Shown here: in pieces, positions 6,373 through 13,115 of the stretch | Layout: each line of letters begins with the position of its first letter | Position numbering within the stretch: the first letter of the stretch is position 1 | Assembly (NCBI GenBank): GCA_900544655.1 | Contig: UQWE01000019.1 | Span: forward strand, 1-16,689 | DNA length: 16,689 nt | Reading direction: 5' to 3' | Origin: an uncultured Coriobacteriaceae bacterium | GTDB taxonomy: Bacteria; Actinomycetota; Coriobacteriia; Coriobacteriales; Atopobiaceae | Position numbers and translations under genes: made by a program | The notes under the pieces: generated by a model | What the model was told of the DNA's origin: nothing | Databases searched by the model: none | Seen by the model: only the letters and a program-made list of their open reading frames with translations

Positions 6373-7089
6373 CTAGGCGTCTTCGCGACTTACGTTGAAC
6401 TCGAACGTGTTGTTCTCACCGCGATAGGTGGCAACGGAGTACTCGACGGCACGGCCATTCGCCTCGCGACCCACCGTGTGGAAGAGGAACAGCGGGTCGC
6501 CCACCTCGACGTCGAGGAGGGCCGCCGTAGCAGTGTCAGCTTTGATGACGTCGAGACGGCGATGGGCATGCACCACGGGATGCCCCTCATCAGTCATGGC
6601 ACCATACATACGCTGCGTCGTAAAGTCATAGCTCTCAAAGTTGGGGTAAGGCTCGACGGGAATATAGCTCTCTACGAACACGTTAGGCCTGTCATCGACA
6701 TAGCGAAGACGCACGAGCTTATAGACCTCATCGCGCGGCTTAAGCTCGAGGTTGGAGGCGACTTCCTCATTCGCCCTCTCGCGCTTGAAGATGATGACCG
6801 TGCTGCGCACGGCACGGCCTGCACGAGTCATATCATCCTCGAAGCTGCGCACGCCCATCGTAAGGCCCTGGGAGACCTTTGGCTTCGTAACGATAGTGCC
6901 GCGGCGCTTACGCTTCTCGACGTAGCCATCGTTTGCAAGGATTTGGAGAGCCTGTCGAATCGTGGGGCGGCTCACTCCGTAGCTCTTGGCAAGCTCGACC
7001 TCGGGCGGGATGACATCGCCCTCCTTGTACGTGCCCTCTTTAATCTTTGCGAGCAAGTCATCCTTAATAGACGAATAGAGCGTTGCCAC
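6373..7089 (-). CDS. GntR-family transcriptional regulator, HutC type (UTRA domain)
   Basis: 238 residues. The N-terminal winged helix-turn-helix spans about 1-70, with IPPEVELAKSYGVSRPTIRQALQ as the recognition region and a wing at EKRKRRGTIV. A UTRA ligand-binding domain follows (about 85-236), with the typical endings PLFLFHTVGREANGRAVEYS and YRGENNTFEF. HutC-type GntR regulators usually sense a phosphorylated sugar or amino-acid intermediate and repress their neighbours. The start is taken as GTG 7089, since GGGAGAG lies directly upstream; a TTG at 7101 has no ribosome site. It lies downstream of the epimerase gene behind a terminator, with its own promoter region. Genes it probably controls are the PTS operon and both deoC copies, which share an operator-like motif. 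The effector is unknown, plausibly a hexose 6-phosphate. Confidence 0.9.
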   Translation of the reverse strand: MATLYSSIKDDLLAKIKEGTYKEGDVIPPEVELAKSYGVSRPTIRQALQILANDGYVEKRKRRGTIVTKPKVSQGLTMGVRSFEDDMTRAGRAVRSTVIIFKRERANEEVASNLELKPRDEVYKLVRLRYVDDRPNVFVESYIPVEPYPNFESYDFTTQRMYGAMTDEGHPVVHAHRRLDVIKADTATAALLDVEVGDPLFLFHTVGREANGRAVEYSVATYRGENNTFEFNVSREDA

Positions 7090-7129
7090 GGTCTCTCCCA
7101 ATCGAGCGAACTAGTTGTGAACAGATTAT

Positions 7130-7152
7130 TTGTCAGTCCTTATGTATATAAG
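7130..7152 (-). promoter_or_regulatory. Operator-like sites in the gntR promoter
   Basis: CTTATGTATATAAG at 7139-7152 is a near-palindrome (CTTAT/ATAAG). It overlaps TTGTCAGTCCTT at 7130-7141, which on the minus strand reads AAGGACTGACAA and keeps the CTGACA half of the shared motif ATGTNCTGACAT (8 of 11 fixed positions). Autoregulation is plausible. Confidence 0.35.
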
Positions 7153-7197
7153 TTACCTCATGGCACCTGAAGATCTAAACATAACACCCGGTCCACG

Positions 7198-7226
7198 AAA
7201 AAGCCGCCGGCACGAATGCCGACGGC
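7198..7226 (-). terminator. Terminator of the PTS/manA/epimerase operon
   Basis: On the minus strand GCCGTCGGC (7226-7218) pairs with GCCGGCGGC (7211-7203), one T-G wobble, followed by TTTTT. It is 28 bases after the epimerase stop and separates that operon from gntR. Confidence 0.85.
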
Positions 7227-7253
7227 TCGGTCAAACAAAGCGGCCTGTCTCTT

Positions 7254-7898
7254 CTAAAGCTCCCTTAGCTCGTTGAAAATCTCTGCGTACGAGCGGTCCT
7301 TGCCAAACACGGCGCTCGTGCCAAGAACGGCACCGTCTACGCCCATCTTGCTCGCCTTGGCAATCACCTGCGGCGAACAAGCACCGTCAATGATGACCTT
7401 GTAGCCGTACTTCTCTTTGGCGGCAACGAAACGCTCGATCTTCTCGTCAACGTAGTCGAGATACTTCTGGCCAGAGAATCCGGGATTGACGGTCATGACG
7501 AGTACATAGTCCACAACGGGTAGCGACGTCTCAATGGTCTCGAAGTTCACGCCAGGGTCAACGACCAGACCGGGGTGCGCTCCGAGGCGCTGAATCTGCA
7601 GCAGGGTCGAGTTAATGGTGGGCTCTGCCTCCTGGTGCACGTAGACAATCTTGACGCCCGCTTTTACGAGCAGGTCAATCGTCGTGGGCTCGTGGTTTGC
7701 CATGAGATGGACGTCGCAGGGAACCGGCGAGCGGCGGCAAATTGCTTCCACGTCGCCGATACCCAGACCAAGATTGGGCACAAAGTGACCATCCATGACA
7801 TCAAGATGGAAGCCGTCGCAGCCGGCGGCGGCAAGCTCGTCGACCTCCTCGCCCAGTCTGAGGAAGTCGGCGCACATCATCGAAGGGAGAAGCAGCAC
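7254..7898 (-). CDS. Allulose-6-phosphate/ribulose-phosphate 3-epimerase family protein (AlsE-like)
   Basis: 214 residues, TIM barrel of the ribulose-phosphate 3-epimerase family. It has HLDVMDGHFVPN near 31-42, VHLM near 63, MTVNPGFSGQ near 134-143 and IIDGACS near 170, which supply the metal ligands and catalytic Asp residues of the family. Three spots look more like AlsE (D-allulose-6-phosphate 3-epimerase) than Rpe: SMMCADF at the start (AlsE SLMCMD, Rpe SILSADF), IDGACS (AlsE VDGSCN, Rpe VDGG) and GTSAVF (AlsE GTSGLF). The likely reaction is C3 epimerisation of a ketohexose 6-phosphate to fructose 6-phosphate. The start is GTG 7898. Its GGAGG overlaps the stop codon of manA (TAGGAGG), so translation is probably coupled. 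It ends the operon, followed by a clear terminator. Ordinary Rpe activity cannot be ruled out. Confidence 0.85.
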   Translation of the reverse strand: MLLLPSMMCADFLRLGEEVDELAAAGCDGFHLDVMDGHFVPNLGLGIGDVEAICRRSPVPCDVHLMANHEPTTIDLLVKAGVKIVYVHQEAEPTINSTLLQIQRLGAHPGLVVDPGVNFETIETSLPVVDYVLVMTVNPGFSGQKYLDYVDEKIERFVAAKEKYGYKVIIDGACSPQVIAKASKMGVDGAVLGTSAVFGKDRSYAEIFNELREL

Positions 7899-7908
7899 CG
7901 AGGGCCTC

Positions 7909-8835
7909 CTAGGCCGTCGTCATGAACAGGGTCACGTCACCATCGAGCGAGAGCGCCTCGCCGCGCGGCAGCAAGAAGTGGTCGCCCACCGCGATGTCCT
8001 CGCCGTTGGCCTTGCCAGCGCCACGAGCGACGGTCACGAGCTCGTAAGGGCCAGCAGGAAGCTCGGCGGGACCGGTCACCTCGAGCTTCTCGATGGTGAA
8101 AGAATCATTGGAGATGAGCATCGTACGCTTCATACCGGGCAGCTCAACCGTCTCGGGCTTGGCAGTGTTCACCATCTCGGACTTGTCATAGTGAAGCGTC
8201 GCGATGGCCTGCTCCAGGTGCAGCTCGCGCAGAGTGCCGTCATCCTGGACGCGGTCATAGTCATAGAAGCGGTACGTCACATCCGTTGCCTGCTGGACCT
8301 CGTAGACGATAGTCCCCTTGGTGCAGGCGTGGAGCAGGCCTGCGGGGATATAGACGAAGTCATCGCGCTTCACGGGCAGGTGGTCGATGAGGTCGGCCCA
8401 GCGGCCTTCCTTGATGTAGTTGCGCAGATCCGCCTCATCGGTGGCGTTGTGGCCAAAGACAATGGCGGAATCCGGATCGGCCTCGAGGAAGTACCAGGCC
8501 TCGTTCTTGCCGTAAGGATAGCCCAAGGGAATGGCATGCTCGTCATCCGGGTGAACCTGAATGGAGAGCTCGTCCTCGGGACCAAGCATCGAGACGATGA
8601 CCGGGAAGACTCGATCAGTGTCGCCAAAGAGCTCGGAGTGCTCGCGCCAGAGCTCGCCAATGGTCTTGCCCTCGTATTCACCAGAGACGCAGACGTTGGT
8701 GTCCTCGCCCTGGTCAGCAAACGCCCAGGCCATGCCAACGCCATCGGGCATCCAGTCATAGTGCCAGTAATCGCGGATAGCCGTACCGCCCCACACGGTT
8801 TTCTTGGGGATGGGCTTGAAACGAAGAAGCGCCAT
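7909..8835 (-). CDS. manA: Mannose-6-phosphate isomerase, class I
   Basis: 308 residues, a cupin-fold zinc enzyme interconverting mannose 6-phosphate and fructose 6-phosphate. Zinc ligands are visible: QVHPDDEHA near 93-101, NEAWYFLEA near 110-118, and the His of IPAGLLHACTKG near 164-175. The usual VYEVQQATDVTYRFYDYDR stretch follows at about 178-196. Length and layout match the short class I enzymes of Gram-positive bacteria. ATG 8835 is chosen because GGAAGGAA lies 5-8 bases upstream; an in-frame ATG 15 bases earlier lacks a ribosome site. It follows EIID by 225 bases containing a hairpin and lies 10 bases before the epimerase gene. Together with the mannose-family PTS it would bring mannose, or a related aldose phosphate, to the fructose 6-phosphate level. 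Confidence 0.93.
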   Translation of the reverse strand: MALLRFKPIPKKTVWGGTAIRDYWHYDWMPDGVGMAWAFADQGEDTNVCVSGEYEGKTIGELWREHSELFGDTDRVFPVIVSMLGPEDELSIQVHPDDEHAIPLGYPYGKNEAWYFLEADPDSAIVFGHNATDEADLRNYIKEGRWADLIDHLPVKRDDFVYIPAGLLHACTKGTIVYEVQQATDVTYRFYDYDRVQDDGTLRELHLEQAIATLHYDKSEMVNTAKPETVELPGMKRTMLISNDSFTIEKLEVTGPAELPAGPYELVTVARGAGKANGEDIAVGDHFLLPRGEALSLDGDVTLFMTTA

Positions 8836-8970
8836 GCTATTTCCTTCCATTGTTGTATGGATGTATCGATGCGACGACAGGGTCGCCCCTTACCAACAGG
8901 CTTAGGCAAAATCGACGCCGCGCGTTTAAAGCCATTGCCAAGCTCTTGTGCCACACACAACAGGCAGAAC

Positions 8971-9005
8971 GGGCCGCAGGGTGCCACATGGGCTCTCTGC
9001 GGCCC
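8971..9005 (-). terminator. Strong hairpin between EIID and manA
   Basis: GGGCCGCAG (8971-8979) pairs perfectly with CTGCGGCCC (8997-9005), 9 bp. On the minus strand it is followed by GTTCTGCCTGTTG, not a real T run. It may terminate partially after EIID or protect the upstream mRNA. The rest of 8836-9060 shows no gene and no clear promoter for manA. Confidence 0.45.
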
Positions 9006-9060
9006 GTGACAAAGAAGCCACTGAAGAGCTGCCCCTCTCAGGCAACCGAGCTCTCAGCCC

Positions 9061-9906
9061 TTAGAAGACGCCAAGGACACAGAAGACGGAGACGACCACG
9101 CAGAGGATGACGATGACCTTCGTGGGCGAATACTGCTTCTTATTGAGCATCCACCAGGTGAGCAGGACCGCGACGAGTGGGAGAATACCGGGGAAGCAGC
9201 CGTCGAGGGTCTCTTGCAGAGGCTTCCAGTCGCCGCCCATCGGGATGTTGAGGACAGTGGTAAGGGCGATGTTGCCAGCAGACAGAGCACCGATGACCAT
9301 GATGCCAAGCACGTTGAAGGCGTCCGTGAGGCGGCGGGCCGTCTCGCCGACAATCATGTCAACCGCGCCGACGCCGAGCTTATAGCCCGTGCGGAAGCAC
9401 ACGTAAGAAATTAGCGGGCCAATGACGCCCCAGGTAATCATGTAGAAGACCGGGCCGATTGGGCTGCCGCCAGCGGCAAGGCTCATGCCGATGGAGAGCA
9501 GAATGGGGACGATGATGCCCTGGACGATGGAGTCGCCGATGCCCGCAAGTGGGCCCATAAGCGCGGTCTTGACGTTGTTCGGCATATCCTCGGAGACGTC
9601 ACCGCCGAGGGCGATATTCTCCTCGAGCGAAGCCACGATTCCGTTGACGATGGTGCCGGTCTGGGGCTCGGTGTTGTAGAACACGGACTGGCGGACGAGA
9701 AGGCGGCGCTTAGCCTCAGGGTCATCGCCGTAGTACTTGTTGGCGAACGGGATATAGGACCAAGCGAAGCCGTGAGCCTGAAGCTTCTCGTAGCTCATGG
9801 AAGACAGGTGGGTGAAAGCCCAACGCAGCCAGAGCTGATTCAGGTCGTGATTGGTAAGGCCCTCTTTGCCGTTAGGGCCAACCTTGGGCGTAATTTCCTT
9901 TGCCAT
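9061..9906 (-). CDS. PTS system mannose/fructose/sorbose family, IID subunit
   Basis: 281 residues, usual length for EIID. Together with EIIC it forms the membrane channel for the sugar. The N-terminal half is cytoplasmic with LWLRWAFTHLSSMSYEKLQAHGFAWSYIP split around 25-53 as in the family. The motif MGPLAGIGDSIVQG near 118-131 is the EIID hallmark. Hydrophobic segments follow near 133-150, 155-175, 200-220, 240-255 and at the very C-terminus. ATG 9906 has GGGGAG 9 bases upstream. It is 17 bases after the EIIC stop, in the order A-B-C-D. The exact sugar cannot be read from sequence; mannose, fructose, sorbose, glucosamine-type sugars or a rarer hexose are all possible in this family. Confidence 0.95.
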   Translation of the reverse strand: MAKEITPKVGPNGKEGLTNHDLNQLWLRWAFTHLSSMSYEKLQAHGFAWSYIPFANKYYGDDPEAKRRLLVRQSVFYNTEPQTGTIVNGIVASLEENIALGGDVSEDMPNNVKTALMGPLAGIGDSIVQGIIVPILLSIGMSLAAGGSPIGPVFYMITWGVIGPLISYVCFRTGYKLGVGAVDMIVGETARRLTDAFNVLGIMVIGALSAGNIALTTVLNIPMGGDWKPLQETLDGCFPGILPLVAVLLTWWMLNKKQYSPTKVIVILCVVVSVFCVLGVF

Positions 9907-9923
9907 TTTGTCGTGCTCCCCTC

Positions 9924-10752
9924 TTAGAACAGGTCGTCGTCTTCGTAGGAACCGTCAGCGTTCTCGCCAGACGCCTCGATGGCAGGAGCGGCAGTAGTCT
10001 TGCCAGAAGCCTGATAAACGATGTAGGCAATGAGAGCGGCGAGGAAGACGATGGCAACCATCGGGAGACCAGCGAAGGCCAGGAGCACGAAGCCGGCGAA
10101 GAAGTAGATGAGCTGGATCTTATCCTTGATAACGATGTTCATCAGCATGCCGATGCCGAGGGCGGGCAGAACGCCACCGAGGACGGAGATGATGTGCGTG
10201 ACGATCTCGGGAACGGAGCTGAGAAGGGTATCGACGAGGCCCTGACCAAAGTAGATGGCGAGGAACACGGGGACGGCGCGCAGGAAGAACGTGCAGATCT
10301 GCAGGTAGACGATGTGCCACAGGGTGATGCCGCGGTCATTGCACTCCTCGGCCGCCTTCTGGGCGCCGTTGTTAAAGAAGGAGTACAGGGCCATACGGGT
10401 GTTATAGAAGATCAGGCCGAAGGTCTGGCCGATGAGCACGGAGAGCGTGACGGCAACGGCGGGATCCTTCGTGGTGGCAAGAGCAAGGGCCGATGCCGCC
10501 GTAGGTGGCGTACGTAATCTCGGAGTTCGTCGCGCCGCCCGTGGAGAGGTTGGCGATGAAGACGGCCTGAACGGCAACGCCGCACAGAACGCCCGCCGTC
10601 ACGTCACCAAAGACAAGGCCACACAGCAGGCCACCGACAAGCGGACGGCCAACCATGTAGAAGCTGCCCGTAATGCCGAACATCGGCGCGGATTCGATTG
10701 CGCCAAGGTAGCAGAACACGCCACACATAAGCGCAGGGAAAAGCAGTTCCAT
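9924..10752 (-). pseudogene. PTS mannose/fructose/sorbose family IIC subunit, frameshifted
   Basis: Two overlapping frames together make one EIIC of about 275 residues. The 5' part starts at ATG 10752 (AAGGAGG 4 bases upstream) and runs normally through ITYATYGGI near residue 87, then leaves frame and stops at 10402. The 3' part continues as ALALATTKDPAVAV in the next frame down to TAA 9924. Removing one G from GGCATCGGCCCTT near 10486-10495 would restore the frame as GGIALALATT. EIIC forms the multi-helix sugar-translocating channel, and hydrophobic segments continue through both parts. The restored protein ends in an acidic tail ADGSYEDDDLF that also occurs on EIIA. Flanking PTS genes are intact, so this is either a sequencing error, a recent mutation, or recoding by +1 frameshifting. 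If the shift is real and not recoded, the transporter is inactive. Confidence 0.88.
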
Positions 10753-10780
10753 ATCTCCTCCTTCAACGATGGAACCAAAT

Positions 10781-10868
10781 TCCGGCGATCCGCCGGATCA
10801 CTCGCCTTCCGGCGAGTGCTTTCCCAAATCTGAAGAGCGCAGGTTTCGCCTATTCAGAGAGAAGGCGA
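10781..10868 (-). other. Three stem-loops in the EIIB-EIIC gap
   Basis: TCCGGCG/CGCCGGA (10781-10797, loop ATC), ACTCGCC/GGCGAGT (10800-10817, loop TTCC) and TCGCCT/AGGCGA (10846-10868). The first two are perfect 7-bp stems only two bases apart. There is no T run. They fit mRNA-processing or stability elements that set different amounts of soluble EIIA/EIIB and membrane EIIC/EIID. Confidence 0.5.
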
Positions 10869-10879
10869 TGGCCGTCGCC

Positions 10880-11374
10880 CTAGGCAGACTGGTACTTGGC
10901 CTTCATAGCGGGCCAACTGATGGGCGAGTTATCAGGGATGAGCTGGAACTCGACCTTCACACCGTTCTCCTCGAGGTAATCAAGAGCCACAACGTCGTCA
11001 TCGTTTAGGCACACGGCGTTGCCCATGGGCTTGGTGTTGTCGCGGGCGCCGTTGAGGTTGCCGATGTTGAGCACGGGACCAAAGTTGCCACCGTGGCGAA
11101 CGATGTCGGCAAATCCAGCGGTGGAATCGGAGATGATGTAGAAGTTCTTCTCGGAGGCATGAACCTTCTCGAGAGCCTTGACGCCCTGCTCGACGTCGTA
11201 GATGCCGAGCTTCAGGTTGGCGGCAGCGGCCTTGAGGACCTTCTTGCGTAGCTCGTCGGCAGCGACCTTATCGCTGATGACGATAATCGAGTCGACCGGC
11301 CTCTTGGCGACCCAACGGGTCATGGTCTGGCCGTGGATGACGCGGTCGTCGACGCGGGCGAGAGTAATTGCCAT
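10880..11374 (-). CDS. PTS system mannose/fructose/sorbose family, IIB subunit
   Basis: 164 residues, normal for a free-standing EIIB. It takes the phosphate from EIIA and passes it to the sugar during transport. The phosphorylated His is His14 in ARVDDRVIHGQ, the family signature. The following features fit the fold: IIVISDKVAADELRK near 31-45, and NIGNLNGARDNTKPMGNAVCL near 102-122. The start is ATG 11374 with GGGAGG 4 bases upstream; an earlier in-frame ATG at 11386 falls on the ribosome site. It lies 126 bases after EIIA and 127 bases before EIIC, both gaps holding stem-loops. It is soluble and cytoplasmic. Confidence 0.95.
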   Translation of the reverse strand: MAITLARVDDRVIHGQTMTRWVAKRPVDSIIVISDKVAADELRKKVLKAAAANLKLGIYDVEQGVKALEKVHASEKNFYIISDSTAGFADIVRHGGNFGPVLNIGNLNGARDNTKPMGNAVCLNDDDVVALDYLEENGVKVEFQLIPDNSPISWPAMKAKYQSA

Positions 11375-11405
11375 GGTTCCTCCCATATCTTATTGATAAG
11401 TGTCT

Positions 11406-11420
11406 CGGGGCTTCGCCCCG
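11406..11420 (-). other. Stem-loop in the EIIA-EIIB gap
   Basis: CGGGGC (11406-11411) pairs with GCCCCG (11415-11420) around TTC. No T run follows. It is a compact stable hairpin in the operon mRNA, about 30 bases before the EIIB start, and may influence mRNA stability or EIIB translation. Confidence 0.45.
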
Positions 11421-11500
11421 TAAATCCCACGTGGATCAGGCTGAGCTAAGATGCGGCGTGAAATGGGCTTCGATCGGCTTTGCGCCAGCCTCTTCACTAA

Positions 11501-11929
11501 CTAGAACAGGTCGTCCTCATCGTCGTCCGAGCCGTCCGCGGGCATCTCCGCAGCGATGACGCCCGCGGAACCGGCCGTAAGCGCGGCGGAAGTAACCGCA
11601 TCCAGGTCGTCAGAGCTCATTGCGAGGACCCCGGCTTCCAGCAGCATCGGGAAGTTGGCACCCGAGACGAGCCTGATGTGCTCGGGATTCGTGAGGAACA
11701 GGACGTAGGACTCGTTGTAGGGAGTGCCGCCCGGGAGGTCAGACATGATGAGTACATCACCCGAGGCAAGCAGCTCGCTCACGCAAGCGGTGAGGCGATT
11801 GCGGAAGTCGTCGATGCCAGTGTCCGTAAGGCTCACGGCTCTCACATGCGCAACGCCAGACGCAAACATCTGAAACGCATCAAGGAGTCCCGTGCAAAGG
11901 CTGCCGTGTGATGTAAGCAATATGTTCAT
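11501..11929 (-). CDS. PTS system mannose/fructose/sorbose family, IIA subunit
   Basis: 142 residues. The EIIA accepts phosphate from HPr on His8 (LLTSHGSL) and gives it to EIIB. The family patterns SDLPGGTPYN near 68-77 and SGANFPMLLE near 93-102 are present. The C-terminus is unusual: after the domain ends near 130 there is an acidic extension ADGSDDDEDDLF, nearly shared with EIIC of the same operon. The start is ATG 11929, with GGAAGGA 5-7 bases upstream; an earlier in-frame ATG at 11956 overlaps the operator palindrome. It is the first gene of the operon EIIA-EIIB-EIIC-EIID-manA-epimerase, and the divergent second deoC starts 297 bases away. The EIIA lies on the operator-proximal side, as expected for a regulated PTS operon. 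Confidence 0.95.
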   Translation of the reverse strand: MNILLTSHGSLCTGLLDAFQMFASGVAHVRAVSLTDTGIDDFRNRLTACVSELLASGDVLIMSDLPGGTPYNESYVLFLTNPEHIRLVSGANFPMLLEAGVLAMSSDDLDAVTSAALTAGSAGVIAAEMPADGSDDDEDDLF

Positions 11930-11944
11930 TGGATTCCTTCCGTC

Positions 11945-11956
11945 ATGTCCTGACAT
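11945..11956. promoter_or_regulatory. Operator-like palindrome upstream of the PTS operon
   Basis: CATGTCCTGACATG at 11944-11957 is an inverted repeat (CATGTC/GACATG around CT). Its core ATGTCCTGACAT is the most symmetric of the three strong sites in this locus. It lies 16-27 bases before the EIIA start codon, so a bound protein would block transcription or its first steps. Confidence 0.55.
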
Positions 11957-12062
11957 GTAGAATAATCAATAACTAATCCATCACAGCTGAATGCAGTTCT
12001 CCAACTGGTGAACGGAGCGAATTCAGGCGTGAATGGTACTTATTAGCTTCATTATTTATTAT

Positions 12063-12100
12063 TTGTACTGACATTTAGCTAATTGCTAGTGTTTTGTCAG
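12063..12100 (+). promoter_or_regulatory. Operator-like sites upstream of the second deoC
   Basis: TTGTACTGACAT at 12063-12074 matches the shared motif ATGTNCTGACAT at 10 of 11 fixed positions. A reversed TGTCAG half site lies at 12095-12100, so CTGACA and TGTCAG form arms 21 bases apart. TTGTCA at 12095 could also act as a -35 with a weak TATTGG 17 bases on. The flanks (12020-12120) are strongly AT-rich. Confidence 0.45.
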
Positions 12101-12133
12101 CTTCATTGATGTATCCTATTGGCAACAAAGAGG

Positions 12134-12179
12134 GTCTGTACCATATGTACGGACTAAATGCGCCGGAGACCTTCGGCGC
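12134..12179 (+). promoter_or_regulatory. Tandem hairpins in the leader of the second deoC
   Basis: GTCTGTAC (12134-12141) pairs with GTACGGAC (12147-12154), one wobble, loop CATAT. GCGCCG (12160-12165) pairs with CGGCGC (12174-12179). A CTCGC repeat in three copies follows near 12189-12203, then the ribosome site. No T run. The first copy of deoC does not show this leader. Confidence 0.35.
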
Positions 12180-12226
12180 GACTACGGCCTCGCCTCGCCT
12201 CGCCTGGCCACAGAAAGGAGCGTCAC

Positions 12227-12955
12227 ATGTCCACCTACACGCTTGATGACCTTGCCCGCCTCGTCGATCACACCAACCTGCACGCAGACGCCACCGAGGC
12301 TGACATGACCAAGCTCTGCGACGAGGCAAAGACCTATCACTTCAAGATGGTCGCCATCAACCAGGTGCAGTCGAAGTTCTGCTCCGAGCAGCTTGCCGGC
12401 ACCGACATACACACTGGAGCTGCCATCGCCTTCCCCCTCGGCCAGACCTCGATCGCCGCTAAGGTGTACGAGACCAAGGACGCCATCGCGAATGGTGCCA
12501 GCGAGATTGACTACGTTGTTAACCTCACCCAGGTCAAGGCTGGCAACTGGGATTACATCAAGGACGAAATGACCCAGATCGTCGAGGTCTGCCGTGAGGC
12601 CAGCAAGGGTCGCGAGGAGGAGATTCCCTCCAAGGTCATCTTCGAGAACTGCCTGCTCAATGATGACGAGAAGATCAAGCTCGCCGAGATCGCCCGTGAG
12701 GTCGAACCCACGTTCATCAAGACGAGTACCGGTTTCTCCACCGGCGGTGCCACCGTCGAGGATGTCAAGCTCATGAAGGCCCATTGCGGTGACAAGGTTC
12801 AGGTCAAGGCTGCTGGTGGCATCCGCGACGCCGATACCTTCCTCGACATGGTTCGCGCTGGCGCCACGCGCATCGGCTGCTCCGCGGGCATTCCGATCAT
12901 CGACGAGCTCAAGCGCCGCTTTGAGAAGCAGGGCATCGACTCCATCGAGCTGTAA
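12227..12955 (+). CDS. deoC: Deoxyribose-phosphate aldolase family protein, copy 2
   Basis: 242 residues, same length as the first copy and about 77% identical without gaps by hand alignment. The Schiff-base lysine is in FIKTSTGFSTGGATVED (near 160-176), the second lysine in VKAAGGIRD. The altered loop VAINQ and the NLTQVKAGNW stretch are the same as in the other copy, so they are a shared feature of this pair and not random drift. Most differences fall in 110-135 and in the helix after the Schiff-base region. ATG 12227 has AAAGGAG 6 bases upstream; longer in-frame starts have no ribosome site. It is divergent from the PTS operon and ends in a strong terminator. It is likely co-regulated with the PTS through the 12063 site. 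Which copy serves nucleoside breakdown and which serves the sugar pathway cannot be told. Confidence 0.92.
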   Translation: MSTYTLDDLARLVDHTNLHADATEADMTKLCDEAKTYHFKMVAINQVQSKFCSEQLAGTDIHTGAAIAFPLGQTSIAAKVYETKDAIANGASEIDYVVNLTQVKAGNWDYIKDEMTQIVEVCREASKGREEEIPSKVIFENCLLNDDEKIKLAEIAREVEPTFIKTSTGFSTGGATVEDVKLMKAHCGDKVQVKAAGGIRDADTFLDMVRAGATRIGCSAGIPIIDELKRRFEKQGIDSIEL

Positions 12956-12968
12956 AGCTTGCCTCAAC

Positions 12969-13006
12969 GGCCGTCGCGCGTTTTGCGATGGCCTCTTTTT
13001 GTTTTC
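12969..13006 (+). terminator. Terminator of the second deoC gene
   Basis: GGCCGTCGC (12969-12977) pairs with GCGATGGCC (12985-12993), one wobble, followed by TCTTTTTGTTTTC. It is 13 bases after the stop codon and ends the transcription unit before the reductase gene. Confidence 0.9.
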
Positions 13007-13115
13007 ATAGGACGGGTGGGGCTGGCGTTATATTTCGTTTCGATAACAGAGGTGCACCACCGAGCCAATGTTTCAAAGCGATCTTGGCACAAGTCGATTG
13101 ATAGCGGAGGTAACC

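Noticed and set aside
7795..9009. A 404-codon plus-strand frame opposite manA
   Set aside because: Antisense shadow; manA has clear zinc-ligand motifs and a ribosome site.
12189..12203. CTCGC repeat as the start of a CRISPR or tandem repeat array
   Set aside because: Only three 5-base units, with no spacers; it is a small local slippage repeat.
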